Source: Acidobacteriaceae bacterium (GTDB lineage: Bacteria; Acidobacteriota; Terriglobia; Bryobacterales; Bryobacteraceae). Taken from it: 64,000 bases of DNA. Location of the stretch: positions 59,534-123,533 of the forward strand of contig JAFAYL010000057.1 of assembly GCA_019240405.1 (NCBI GenBank). Direction: 5' to 3'. The notes beneath the pieces are model-generated. The model did not search any database, had not been told where the DNA came from, and was given only the letters and a program-made list of their open reading frames with translations. Positions 19,299-27,777 of the stretch are shown one piece after another. A program made the translations under genes and the position numbers. The stretch's first letter is position 1. Each line of letters opens with the position of its first letter.

Positions 19299-20144
19299 GT
19301 GGAAACGCGCCGCATGTGCCCGAATTGCCGGGCCTTCATCACCACTAAGGATCGCGTCTGCCCTTACTGCGGTGTTCAGCTTGGTCCGCGGGCCATTGAT
19401 GTGCGCGCTGCTCAGCTCGCGAGTTCGCTCGTTCCTCAAGCCAACCTGACGAGCATGATTGTTTTAATCGTCAATGCTGCGTTTTTTCTCGCCGAGCTCA
19501 TAGCGAATTACCGCCTGGCTGGGGCATCACCCGCAAGCGGACTCACCAATCAAGTCTTGGTCCTATTCGGCGCGAAAGTTGCCCCTTTCATTTATTCCGG
19601 ACAGTGGTGGCGCTTAATTACTGCGGGATTCCTTCATGGTGGCTTCGTTCACATCGCCATGAATTCCTGGGCACTGTTTGTTCTCGTTGGAGAGGTTGAA
19701 CAGTTCTACGGAACCAGCCGCCTCATCGTCGCTTATATTTTTTCAACCTTCACCGGTTTCTTGCTGAGTCTGCTCTGGTCGCCGCGTAGCTTGTCTCTCG
19801 GCGCGTCTGCAGCCTGTTACGGCTTGATAGGCATCATGCTCGCGATGGGGCTGCGCCGCAACGATCCGCTAGCACAAGCCGTGCGTGCATACTATCGCCA
19901 GTGGGTCATTTTCGGTCTAGTGCTCAGTCTTCTGCCTGGGATCGATATAGCCGCGCATATCGGCGGACTGGCAGGAGGCTTTCTTGTCGGCCTGGTCGGC
20001 GGTCTTCCCGGCCTTCCAAACAGCCCTCGCGAGTTTGTTTGGAAAGTCCTGGCTGGCGTATCAATCGCTGTCACTCTGTATGCATTCTGGCAAGATTATC
20101 TTTCTTACAATTTCTTGCTCAAGCAGGTTTTTAACCACGCTTGA
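19299..20144 (+). CDS. Rhomboid-family intramembrane serine protease with zinc ribbon
   Basis: 281 residues. The N-terminus has a zinc ribbon with paired cysteines at 7/10 and 21/24 (CPNC, CPYC). About seven membrane helices follow. Catalytic features: HGGFVHIAMNSWAL (oxyanion His/Asn), Ser170 in LGASAACYGLIG and His220 in DIAAHIGGLAGG. In most rhomboids the serine motif is GxSG; here the residue after Ser is Ala. Rhomboids cut transmembrane segments of partner proteins inside the bilayer. The GTG start (GTG GAA ACG) gives the zinc ribbon at once. Substrate unknown. Confidence 0.88.
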   Translation: METRRMCPNCRAFITTKDRVCPYCGVQLGPRAIDVRAAQLASSLVPQANLTSMIVLIVNAAFFLAELIANYRLAGASPASGLTNQVLVLFGAKVAPFIYSGQWWRLITAGFLHGGFVHIAMNSWALFVLVGEVEQFYGTSRLIVAYIFSTFTGFLLSLLWSPRSLSLGASAACYGLIGIMLAMGLRRNDPLAQAVRAYYRQWVIFGLVLSLLPGIDIAAHIGGLAGGFLVGLVGGLPGLPNSPREFVWKVLAGVSIAVTLYAFWQDYLSYNFLLKQVFNHA

Positions 20145-20179
20145 TATAGTTAAATCGTTCTTTGTACATCGAGTAAGTC

Positions 20180-21397
20180 TTGGCACAAGCCATCCTGCTG
20201 CGCGGGGCCAAGCAACTGTTAACCTTGCGAGGGCCAAGTGGAGCTCGCCGCGGTCCGGCGCTCCGCGAACTTGGACTCATTGAAGACGGGTCGGTACTCA
20301 TTAGAGACGGCATGATCATTGCCGTCGGAACGAGTCGTCGCGTCGAAAATCTGAAAGAGGCGCGAGCCGCGTTCGAGATACCGGTCAATGGGAAAGTGGT
20401 TATGCCGGGCTTCGTTGATCCGGCCATCAACCTGGACTTGGAAGAGCATCTGACTGGCGCGGCAGAACCAGCGAAGCGCCAAAAGCTAGCCGAATTCCTC
20501 GATCGTATGATTCCGCTGCTGCGGTCCTGTTCGAGGCATGGAACGCTCACCGCGGAGCTAAAGATCGAAGCCGGCATTCAAGATATTCCCGCGAATCTCG
20601 CCGTTTTCCGCCAACTTGCCAGAAGGAGTAGTTCAATCCGCACGGTCCGCACATGCCGTATCGGCCAGCCAACCGAGCCTAATAAAGACACTTCAAACGA
20701 CACTGCCGAGTCTCTCAGCGAGCTGGCCCGACGGAAGCTGGTCCGTTACGTTGAATTTGAAGCTCCGCAGGAGCTAACTGAAAGGGATAGGTCTTTTTTG
20801 GGGGCTGTTGAGCGAAGTCAACTTGAGGTGAAACTGTTGTGGCCCGGCGGAGCGCCGGACAAGCTGGCGCCTGCGTTGGCTCGCTTGAACCCCGTCGCCG
20901 TTTCGTGCCCGCTGAATGTCACCTCGGATGAATGCACCGCGCTTGCCCAGACCAGCGCAATTGCGGTCTTTTCCACTGCAAAGGAATTTTTCGAACTGCC
21001 AAATGCTGTGTGTGCTCGAGGCGCCATCGACTTGGGCGTGGCAATTGCGCTCTCAACGGGCTACGATTTCAGGCATGCGCTCACTCTTAATATGCAAACA
21101 ACCGTAGCTTTCGGCGTACTACGACTGCGCCTCACGCCGGAAGAAGCAATCACCGCAGCTACCATCAACGCTGCGTGCGCTACTGGATCGGACGACTCGA
21201 CTGGCAGCCTCGAAGCTGGAAAGCAAGCCGACCTCCTCGTGCTCGATCTCCCCGATTATCGGGAGATTTCTCGTCAATTCGGAGTCAATCACGTAGAAAT
21301 AGCCATGTGCGGAGAAAGTATTGTTTTCAATCGCACATCATTGCCATTAGAGTCCGAACTGCGTCCGCGGCGGCGTGTCGCTTCGGAAGGTACGTGA
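20180..21397 (+). CDS. HutI-like amidohydrolase homologue without metal ligands
   Basis: 405 residues. Clear overall homology to imidazolonepropionase (HutI): MPGFVD near 75-80, TAELKIEAG (124-132), and a C-terminus with LTPEEAITAATINAAC, GSLEAGKQADLLVLDLPDY and REISRQFGVNHVE. All five metal-ligand positions are replaced. The HxH after GFVD reads A82-I83-N84; the ligand in VKxHAD is L220; the SADHL His is P244; and the ATD aspartate is G294. It should therefore not bind the catalytic metal as HutI does. Start TTG 20180. Its stop overlaps the start of glutamate formimidoyltransferase, which acts in the same histidine pathway, so a regulatory or structural partner role is plausible. Not a pseudogene by reading frame. 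Confidence 0.8.
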   Translation: MAQAILLRGAKQLLTLRGPSGARRGPALRELGLIEDGSVLIRDGMIIAVGTSRRVENLKEARAAFEIPVNGKVVMPGFVDPAINLDLEEHLTGAAEPAKRQKLAEFLDRMIPLLRSCSRHGTLTAELKIEAGIQDIPANLAVFRQLARRSSSIRTVRTCRIGQPTEPNKDTSNDTAESLSELARRKLVRYVEFEAPQELTERDRSFLGAVERSQLEVKLLWPGGAPDKLAPALARLNPVAVSCPLNVTSDECTALAQTSAIAVFSTAKEFFELPNAVCARGAIDLGVAIALSTGYDFRHALTLNMQTTVAFGVLRLRLTPEEAITAATINAACATGSDDSTGSLEAGKQADLLVLDLPDYREISRQFGVNHVEIAMCGESIVFNRTSLPLESELRPRRRVASEGT

Positions 21398-22311
21398 CTG
21401 AGTTGTCCTTAATCGAGTGTGTTCCGAACGTTTCGGAAGGTCGGGACGCCTCCCGCATAGACGCACTCGTTCATGCCGTGTCGGCTGTTCCGGGAACGCT
21501 CATCTTACACCGGACCTCCGATCCCGATCACAACCGCACTGTAATTACGTTTGCCGGCAGTCCAGCGGCGCTTCTGGAAGCGGCGGTTTGCCTCGCCGCA
21601 AAGGCCGCCGAGCTAATCGATATGAACCACCAACAAGGCGTTCATCCTCGTCTCGGCGCTCTCGACGTATTGCCGTTCGTCCCCCTCGAAGGCGCCTCCC
21701 TCGATCAGTGCCTTGATCTCGCTCATCGCGCAGGAGAGCGCATCTGGCGCGAGATCGGCGTCCCCGTCTATTTCTACGAAGCGGCAGCGCTCCGGCGGGA
21801 CCGCGCGAGGCTTGAAAACGTTCGTCGGGGCGGTTTCGAAGGGCTTCGGGCAGCAGTTCTGAGGGACGAATCAAAGCGTCCCGATGTCGGCGGTCCCGCT
21901 CTGCATCCTACTGCTGGCGCCGTGATCGTTGGCGCTCGCAAAATTTTGATCGCTTATAACATCAACCTGCGATCGAAAGATCTCGATGTGGCCAAATCGA
22001 TTGCCAAGCGAATTCGCGCCAGCGGCGGAGGCTTTCCTTCGGTAAAGGCACTCGGCTTGCCCCTTCCATCTCGCGGGTTGGTTCAGGTTTCCATCAACGT
22101 CACCGATTTTGAACAAACGCCTCTGCACGTCGTGTGCTTGGAGGTGTGGCGTCTAGCCGCTGAGCAAGGTGTAGAGATCGAAGAAGGTGAATTGATCGGC
22201 CTCATGCCGCGAAAAGCGTTAGAGATGGCCGCTGCGGGATTACTAAAGCTATCCGATTTCGACTCGCAGCGAATCATTGAAAATCGTCTCGAAACACTCG
22301 TTAACCTCTGA
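21394..22311 (+). CDS. ftcD: Glutamate formimidoyltransferase (FTCD N-terminal type)
   Basis: About 305 residues. IECVPNVSEGRD, DPDHNRTVITFAG, QGVHPRLGALDVLPFVP and YNINLRSKDLDVAKSIAK are signatures of formiminotransferases, which move the formimino group of N-formimino-L-glutamate to tetrahydrofolate, the last step of one histidine degradation route. No cyclodeaminase domain is fused. The GTG start at 21394 overlaps the stop of the HutI-like gene by four bases (GTGA) and has GGAAGG just upstream, so the two are translationally coupled. Longer upstream readings fall inside the previous gene. Confidence 0.92.
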   Translation: MTELSLIECVPNVSEGRDASRIDALVHAVSAVPGTLILHRTSDPDHNRTVITFAGSPAALLEAAVCLAAKAAELIDMNHQQGVHPRLGALDVLPFVPLEGASLDQCLDLAHRAGERIWREIGVPVYFYEAAALRRDRARLENVRRGGFEGLRAAVLRDESKRPDVGGPALHPTAGAVIVGARKILIAYNINLRSKDLDVAKSIAKRIRASGGGFPSVKALGLPLPSRGLVQVSINVTDFEQTPLHVVCLEVWRLAAEQGVEIEEGELIGLMPRKALEMAAAGLLKLSDFDSQRIIENRLETLVNL

Positions 22312-22346
22312 AAGAAATCTGCTAGGATAGTCACCCAAGTAACAAA

Positions 22347-23855
22347 ATGTACGTTTCCTGGCCTACATTCTTTTTCTGCCTGATGTATTTGATACCGGGC
22401 CTTCACGTTGAGAAAACAGATGATGCGCTGACGGTCTACAAGACCGGAAATTACGAAGCCGCGATCCCGCTCCTCGAAGCGGCTGCTACAAAAGCTCCTA
22501 AGGATCCGATTCTTCATGCGGCATTGTTGTCGGCGCTCGTGTATGAAGGCAAGGTGGACGAGGCCTCTGATGCTGCCGACGCCGATGCCGCCGAATTTCC
22601 CGACTCACCCGAAGTGATTGCCGCTTGCGGTGAATTTGCCTTTTATATGGGCGATATGCCCGAAGCGGAAAAATTGTTCAAGAGTGCCTACAAGCTGAAG
22701 GAGCAAACGGCGCGCGCATATTACGGCCTCTATCGCTTGTTCAAGGCGGCGTCACTGTATCGCACAGCAAGGCTAGCAATCCTGCGGGCTCACGAGATTG
22801 ATCCGGATGATGCCCTGATCACGCGCTCCTGGCTCCCATATCTCGTGCCTGAGAAGCGTAAGGAGCTCGAACCTCCGTTCGCCGCCGCTCATCCCTGGCT
22901 TTACAAACACTTCGAACAAGAACGCGATAACGAGGTTGAAGTTGTACATGAGCTGAACAACCGGAAACTGTTCGAGCTGGACGGCCCTCGCGCGGAATCC
23001 ACTTTGCATCTCGTGCCTATCCTTTACGGTCCAGGACGAATCCGCGGTGTCGGACTCCAATTTAAAATCAATGGTGGCCGGCCTCTGAGAATGCTCTTGG
23101 ACACTGGCGCAAGCGGCATTCTCGTTAAAGAGAGCGCAGTTGACAAGGCCGAGTTGAATCATCTCGGCTCTAGTGAAGCTTGGGGCATCGGGGATGGAGG
23201 CACGAGAAAAGTCTTCGGCTCAATCGCGGATATCTGCGAAATCGGTTCCTTGAAATACAAAGCCTGCTTGATTCGGGCCACCGAGGGCAAGCGCGGCGTC
23301 TCCGGCGATGAAGATGGCCTTTTGGGCGCCGACGTGTTCTCCGATTACGTCATCCAAATCGATTTTCAAAATTTTCTCCTTCATTTGACTCCTCTACCTC
23401 CCCGTCCGCCGACTCCTCAGGGGTATGATCGTTCAATTGGTCCCGACGAAAAAGACTTCACGCCTGCATTTCGCTTTGGTCACGCACTGTTTGTGACGAC
23501 AGTTTTGAACAGCAAAAGCCGTGGTCTATTTTTGATCGACACCGGTGGAGGACTGCCGACCGTGGATACAACATTTGCCCGGTTGTCCACCAAAGTCCGC
23601 GGCAATCAATTTATGCACGTACGAGGTGTATCGGGCGAAGTCAAGGAAGTGTTCGAGGCTGATAAAGCGGTGATCGAATTCGCCGGCTTCCGGCAACGAA
23701 ATATAGGTTTGACTTCGTTCAACCTCAATAACTCACCGGAGCACCAAGAAGTCCGCATGGCGGGCATTCTCGGGATGCCTGTGCTCGCGCTGTTTCGCCT
23801 GACGCTCGATTACCGTAATGGCCTCGTAAAGTTCGACTATACTCTGAAGCACTGA
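22347..23855 (+). CDS. TPR protein with two retropepsin-like aspartic protease domains
   Basis: 502 residues. A short hydrophobic N-terminus (PTFFFCLMYLIPG) suggests a signal peptide or anchor. Residues of about 25-200 are TPR-like helices (ALTVYKTGNYEAAIPLLEAA and following). Two retropepsin-like domains come next, each with its catalytic loop: RMLLDTGASGILV and RGLFLIDTGGGLPTVD, with flap/hydrophobic segments after each (DGLLGADVFSDYVIQIDF; MAGILGMPVLALFRLTLDY). The two Asp-Thr-Gly loops in one chain could form one pepsin-like active site or two half-sites. Family members are common in Acidobacteriota and poorly studied. Probably exported. Target unknown. Confidence 0.8.
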   Translation: MYVSWPTFFFCLMYLIPGLHVEKTDDALTVYKTGNYEAAIPLLEAAATKAPKDPILHAALLSALVYEGKVDEASDAADADAAEFPDSPEVIAACGEFAFYMGDMPEAEKLFKSAYKLKEQTARAYYGLYRLFKAASLYRTARLAILRAHEIDPDDALITRSWLPYLVPEKRKELEPPFAAAHPWLYKHFEQERDNEVEVVHELNNRKLFELDGPRAESTLHLVPILYGPGRIRGVGLQFKINGGRPLRMLLDTGASGILVKESAVDKAELNHLGSSEAWGIGDGGTRKVFGSIADICEIGSLKYKACLIRATEGKRGVSGDEDGLLGADVFSDYVIQIDFQNFLLHLTPLPPRPPTPQGYDRSIGPDEKDFTPAFRFGHALFVTTVLNSKSRGLFLIDTGGGLPTVDTTFARLSTKVRGNQFMHVRGVSGEVKEVFEADKAVIEFAGFRQRNIGLTSFNLNNSPEHQEVRMAGILGMPVLALFRLTLDYRNGLVKFDYTLKH

Positions 23856-23891
23856 TCACCGGAGGCAGCGATCAGATCCGTATCATGAGGT

Positions 23892-25133
23892 ATGGCCACT
23901 ACGATTGTGCCTACCGAAGCGCACGTAACATCTCGATTCCAGCAAATCCAGGATCTCGAGCGAGCTTACCTGCTACAAAACTATGCTCGATATCCGTTGG
24001 CACTCCATCGCGGAAAAGGCTGCTATGTGTACGATACCGACGGCAAGCGCTATCTCGATCTGATCAGCGGCATCGGAGTCAATTCACTAGGACACGCGCA
24101 TCCGCGCATAATGAAGGTAATCCGCGAGCAGGCCGGTCTGCTGCTGCACACCTCGAATCTCTACTATCACGAGTATCAAGGACGTTTAGCCGAACGTCTC
24201 GCCAAAGTCAGTGGCCTGACCCGCACTTTCTTCTGCAACTCCGGAACCGAGGCAATGGAAGGAGCGCTCAAGATGATTCGCGCGCACGGCAATTCCATTC
24301 GTACTGGCAAGCACGAGATCATCTCTCTTGAAAATTCCTTTCACGGCCGCACCTTCGGGGCGCTTTCCATAACCGGTCAATCGAAATATCGCAATGACTT
24401 CGAGCCGTTGCTAACCGGAATACGTTTTGTTCCTCGGAACGATATTGAAGCTCTTGAGGCCGCGGTCAGCGAAAACACCGCAGGCATTGTGCTCGAGTTC
24501 ATTCAAGGAGAAGGCGGGATCTATTCGATCTCTGAGCCGTTCGCCAGAAAAGCCCGCGAGTTGGCGGATCGATTCAACAGTTTATTCGTGTTCGATGAGA
24601 TTCAGTGCGGCGTCGGCCGGCCAGGCACCTATTTCGCCTATCAGCTTCTCGACCCTGTCGTGATGCCGGACATCGCGCTTATCGCGAAACCGATGGCCTG
24701 CGGCATTCCTTTGGGCGCGATCATCGCGAACGACAAAGCGGCTTCCGCTATCAAGCCAGGCATGCATGGTTCTACGTATGGCGGTGGTCCGCTGGCAGGC
24801 CGCGTGGCGCTTGAGTTCTTCGATATTCTCGACGAATTATTGCCCTCTATTAACGCGGTCGGCAGCTATTTCCGTATGCGGCTCACGGAGCTAATGCGTA
24901 AATTCGCCTTCATCAAAGAGATCAGGGGTCAGGGCCTTATGATCGGGGTGGAATTGACGTTCCCTTGCAAGCAGCTCGTTTTGGACGGCATTGCGCAAGG
25001 CATCCTCTTCAACTGCACGCACGATACCGTGCTTCGTTTTCTGCCGCCATACATCCTCACTGAGCATGACGTCGATCGCGCGATAGCCCTCCTCACAAAG
25101 ATTCTCAAGAAGATCAAGACGACCCAGGTCTGA
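23892..25133 (+). CDS. argD: Acetylornithine aminotransferase-like class III PLP enzyme
   Basis: 413 residues. Class III aminotransferase: GKRYLDLISGIGVNSLGHAHP, FFCNSGTEAMEGALKM for phosphate binding, HGRTFGALSITGQSKYR, VFDEIQCGVGRPG with the PLP-ring Asp, and PLP lysine 266 in ALIAKPMACGIPLGA. The best fit is N-acetylornithine transaminase of arginine synthesis; ornithine or other omega-amine transaminases are alternatives. It ends in an overlap (TGATG) with the downstream GNAT gene, so the two are coupled. Confidence 0.85.
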   Translation: MATTIVPTEAHVTSRFQQIQDLERAYLLQNYARYPLALHRGKGCYVYDTDGKRYLDLISGIGVNSLGHAHPRIMKVIREQAGLLLHTSNLYYHEYQGRLAERLAKVSGLTRTFFCNSGTEAMEGALKMIRAHGNSIRTGKHEIISLENSFHGRTFGALSITGQSKYRNDFEPLLTGIRFVPRNDIEALEAAVSENTAGIVLEFIQGEGGIYSISEPFARKARELADRFNSLFVFDEIQCGVGRPGTYFAYQLLDPVVMPDIALIAKPMACGIPLGAIIANDKAASAIKPGMHGSTYGGGPLAGRVALEFFDILDELLPSINAVGSYFRMRLTELMRKFAFIKEIRGQGLMIGVELTFPCKQLVLDGIAQGILFNCTHDTVLRFLPPYILTEHDVDRAIALLTKILKKIKTTQV

Positions 25134-25651
25134 TGCACGCGAGCCGCCTCACTGTGACTATCGACCCGATGATGGACGAGGATTGGCCCTCCGTCCGCGA
25201 GATTTACCTCGAGGGAATCGCAACTGGCAATGCGACATTTGAGACGACTGCGCCTGAATGGGAAGCCTGGGACCGTGGTCATCTTCGCTCCTGCCGTCTG
25301 GTTGCTCGCTTGGACTCGAAAATTGCGGGTTGGGCAGCGCTCAGCCCCGTTTCCACCCGGCATGTTTATTGCGGCGTTGCAGAGGTAAGCGTCTATGTCG
25401 CGCTTCGGGCGCAGCGCCGCAAAGTCGGATCGCAGCTTTTGAACGCGCTGGTGGAAGTGTCGGAACACAATGGCATCTGGACCCTACAGGCAGGAATCTT
25501 TCCAGAAAACGTTGCCAGCATCGAACTTCATAAACGACGCGGCTTTCGCGTTGTCGGCACGAGAGAGAAACTCGGATGCATGAACGGTCGCTGGCGAGAC
25601 GTCATCCTCATGGAACGTCGGAGCTCCGTGGTCGGCGTGGAGCTATTATAG
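25133..25651 (+). CDS. GNAT N-acetyltransferase (phosphinothricin acetyltransferase-like)
   Basis: 172 residues. Features of the PAT/MnaT subgroup: DWPSVREIYLEGIATGNATFE at the start, GWAALSPVSTRHVYCGVAEVSVYV, the acetyl-CoA loop RAQRRKVGSQLLNAL (usual Q/RxxGxG/A form slightly altered), and FPENVASIELHKRRGFR. Likely acetylates an amino acid or amino-acid-like toxin in the cytoplasm. Its start overlaps the stop of the argD-like gene, and its stop overlaps that of manC on the other strand by six bases. Confidence 0.88.
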   Translation: MHASRLTVTIDPMMDEDWPSVREIYLEGIATGNATFETTAPEWEAWDRGHLRSCRLVARLDSKIAGWAALSPVSTRHVYCGVAEVSVYVALRAQRRKVGSQLLNALVEVSEHNGIWTLQAGIFPENVASIELHKRRGFRVVGTREKLGCMNGRWRDVILMERRSSVVGVELL

Positions 25652-25657
25652 TAGCTC
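25640..25657. terminator. Palindrome shared by two convergent gene ends
   Basis: GAGCTA-TTATAG-TAGCTC. The plus-strand GNAT stop (TAG 25649-25651) and the minus-strand manC stop (TAA 25648-25646) both lie in the loop, and both proteins end Glu-Leu-Leu through the stem. A weak 6-bp hairpin could end transcription in both directions, though no T-run follows. Confidence 0.35.
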
Positions 25658-26719
25658 TTCCCGCCCTTGCCTTTCCAGAACCTTGACCAACTTACTCACT
25701 TCCTGAGCCTTGTTTCGTTTCGCAATGAGCAGCGCATCCGGCGTGTCCACAACAATCAAATTCTCTACTCCCAGAAGTGCTACTGTTTTTGCGGCATCGA
25801 CATAATTCCCGCGGCTAGCTTCAGCGAGCAACTCGCCGCGAGCCGCGTTCCCGTCGCCGTCTTTTTCGGCCAATTCGTAAACAGCTTCCCAACTCCCCAC
25901 ATCGTTCCAGCCAATATCGTCGACGGCTATACCGGAGATTTTTTCTGCGTGCTCGAAAATCGCATAGTCCACCGAGATGTCCTCACACAACGGATAACCG
26001 GTGCGCAATTTGGCCATGAATGTTTTGGTTCGAAAAGGCGGCAATCCTGCGAGCAGCATGGCCGTTTTCGGCTGATGATGCCGCATGAGTTCCAGCACCG
26101 TTCCGGCTCGCCAAAAAAACATTCCGGCGTTCCAAAAGAAATTCCCGCTTTTGACGAAAGTCTTGGCCGTCCGCTCATCAGGTTTCTCGCGAAACCGCAT
26201 CACCGGCACCGGATTCTTTCCGCCGGCCTCTACATTCTCCGGAAACTCAATGTAACCGTACCCCGTTTCCGCCCATCGAGGTTGGATGCCCAGAATCACA
26301 ACTTCACCTTGTTCCGCCGCCCGGAATGCCGATTTGACGAATTCGCGAAAGCGCGCCTCTTTCAAGATCAAATGATCGGCGGGAAACACCCCCATAACTG
26401 CTTTGCCGTCTATATCGGCCAAAATCTTCGCGGCAAGTGCGATGCATGGGGCGGTGTTGCGCTGCGATGGCTCGGCGATCACTTGCTGCTTCGGCACTTC
26501 CGGCAACTGCCTCCGTATCTCCGCCTCCAGAAGCTCATTCGTAAAAATCCAAATCTTGTCGGGGCGCACAATGGGTTTCAAACGGTCAACTGTCTGTTGA
26601 ACCAGACTGCGCTCGCCGAAGAAACGTAGTACTTGCTTCGCATTTCTCTTCCGGCTTCGCGGCCAGAATCGCGTGCCGCGCCCGCCGGCCATGATGACGG
26701 CGTACAAGTGATCCGCCAT
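25646..26719 (-). CDS. manC: Mannose-1-phosphate guanylyltransferase
   Basis: 357 residues. Makes GDP-mannose from GTP and mannose-1-phosphate for surface glycans. The nucleotide-binding start is YAVIMAGGRGTRFWPRSRK; also present are GVFPADHLI, GYGYIEF, FREKPDERTAKTFV, FFWNAGMFFWRAGT and ISVDYAIFEHAEK with WNDVGSW, all typical of NDP-hexose pyrophosphorylases of the ManC type. It lacks the fused phosphomannose isomerase (cupin) domain. Its tail overlaps the GNAT gene by six bases. lepB lies 51 bases upstream on the same strand. Confidence 0.92.
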   Translation of the reverse strand: MADHLYAVIMAGGRGTRFWPRSRKRNAKQVLRFFGERSLVQQTVDRLKPIVRPDKIWIFTNELLEAEIRRQLPEVPKQQVIAEPSQRNTAPCIALAAKILADIDGKAVMGVFPADHLILKEARFREFVKSAFRAAEQGEVVILGIQPRWAETGYGYIEFPENVEAGGKNPVPVMRFREKPDERTAKTFVKSGNFFWNAGMFFWRAGTVLELMRHHQPKTAMLLAGLPPFRTKTFMAKLRTGYPLCEDISVDYAIFEHAEKISGIAVDDIGWNDVGSWEAVYELAEKDGDGNAARGELLAEASRGNYVDAAKTVALLGVENLIVVDTPDALLIAKRNKAQEVSKLVKVLERQGREELL

Positions 26720-26770
26720 AGATGTACCTAGTTTAGGGCTGCGAAACTTATCAGAGCGGGAAAGGGAGTG

Positions 26771-27622
26771 CTATTGGGTCGCCGGGGATCCAGCGTTCGC
26801 TGGAATGGGCCGTTGAGGCAATTGAGAATCCGGAAAGCCGCGAATGATCCGCAAGGTGCGGCTCCAACGCGTGCGCGTGAAAAAATGCTCGCCTAAGTCG
26901 ATAAAGTGACTTACGAGTGAATTTACGTCAGACCCGGCCAGATCGCTTGTGGACGCATCGTACGACCAATAGATCAGAAGCGGCTTGCCAATAATGTTGT
27001 CACGCGGAACAAAGCCCCAGTAGCGGCTGTCAAGCGAGTTGTCGCGATTGTCGCCCATCGCGAAGTAGCTATTGGGAGGCACCACGACCTCGCCATTCAC
27101 GACGTGATTCTCGAGCATGTCCCTCTGCAACTGATCTTGCAGCCGTTCGCCGAACTGCGTCGGCTCGCCGGGAAAATTGTCGCGGTACGCGTCGTATTGA
27201 AACTTGTGATAGACGTACGGCTCATTCAGCAGAACGCCATTTCTGTAAATGTTCCGGTTCACCATTTTCAGCCGGTCGCCAGGCACGCCGATCACGCGTT
27301 TCACAAACGTTTGCGAAATGTCTGCCGGATATCGAAACACAATAATGTCGCCATGTTTCGGCTCTTCGTACGGCAGAACATATTTGCTGATTGAACCTTG
27401 AGGAGCGTATGCCAGCTTATCGACCAATAGATGATCGCCAATCAGTAGCGTGTCTTCCATCGATCCCGTCGGAATCACAAACGCCTGCACGAGCGTTGTC
27501 GTACCGAACAAAAGCAGCAAGATCGTCACCGTCCACTCGGCTATGCCGTTTCGGGCTTGCTCGTGCTTTTTGCGGGTCTTCTGCTCCGGTTTCGCTGGCT
27601 TAACGGCTGTTTCTTGTGGCAT
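26771..27622 (-). CDS. lepB: Signal peptidase I
   Basis: 283 residues. One membrane helix (about 29-50), then the catalytic Ser54 in IPTGSMEDTLLIGDHLLV and general-base Lys108 in FVKRVIGVPGD. The C-terminal box GDNRDNSLDSRYWGFVP is complete. It cleaves Sec and Tat signal peptides at the outer face of the membrane. A charged N-terminal tail (about 28 residues rich in Lys/Glu) precedes the helix. Upstream of manC, on the same strand. Confidence 0.95.
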   Translation of the reverse strand: MPQETAVKPAKPEQKTRKKHEQARNGIAEWTVTILLLLFGTTTLVQAFVIPTGSMEDTLLIGDHLLVDKLAYAPQGSISKYVLPYEEPKHGDIIVFRYPADISQTFVKRVIGVPGDRLKMVNRNIYRNGVLLNEPYVYHKFQYDAYRDNFPGEPTQFGERLQDQLQRDMLENHVVNGEVVVPPNSYFAMGDNRDNSLDSRYWGFVPRDNIIGKPLLIYWSYDASTSDLAGSDVNSLVSHFIDLGEHFFTRTRWSRTLRIIRGFPDSQLPQRPIPANAGSPATQ

Positions 27623-27777
27623 CTACTCGTGTTTCGTGAACCGAAATTTCATTGTATCTTTCGGCCAAGTGCAGCGATTTGCGCTTGCGACTTGAAAAGC
27701 GGAATCGAGAACAGCGGGCCTGAACATAATAGGTCCGGCCGGTCCCTTTAAACTTTTGCATCTTAAAATAAGACACT

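Noticed and set aside
25667..26629. 320-codon plus-strand frame
   Set aside because: Fully antisense to manC, whose motifs are clear; no family resemblance in the antisense product.
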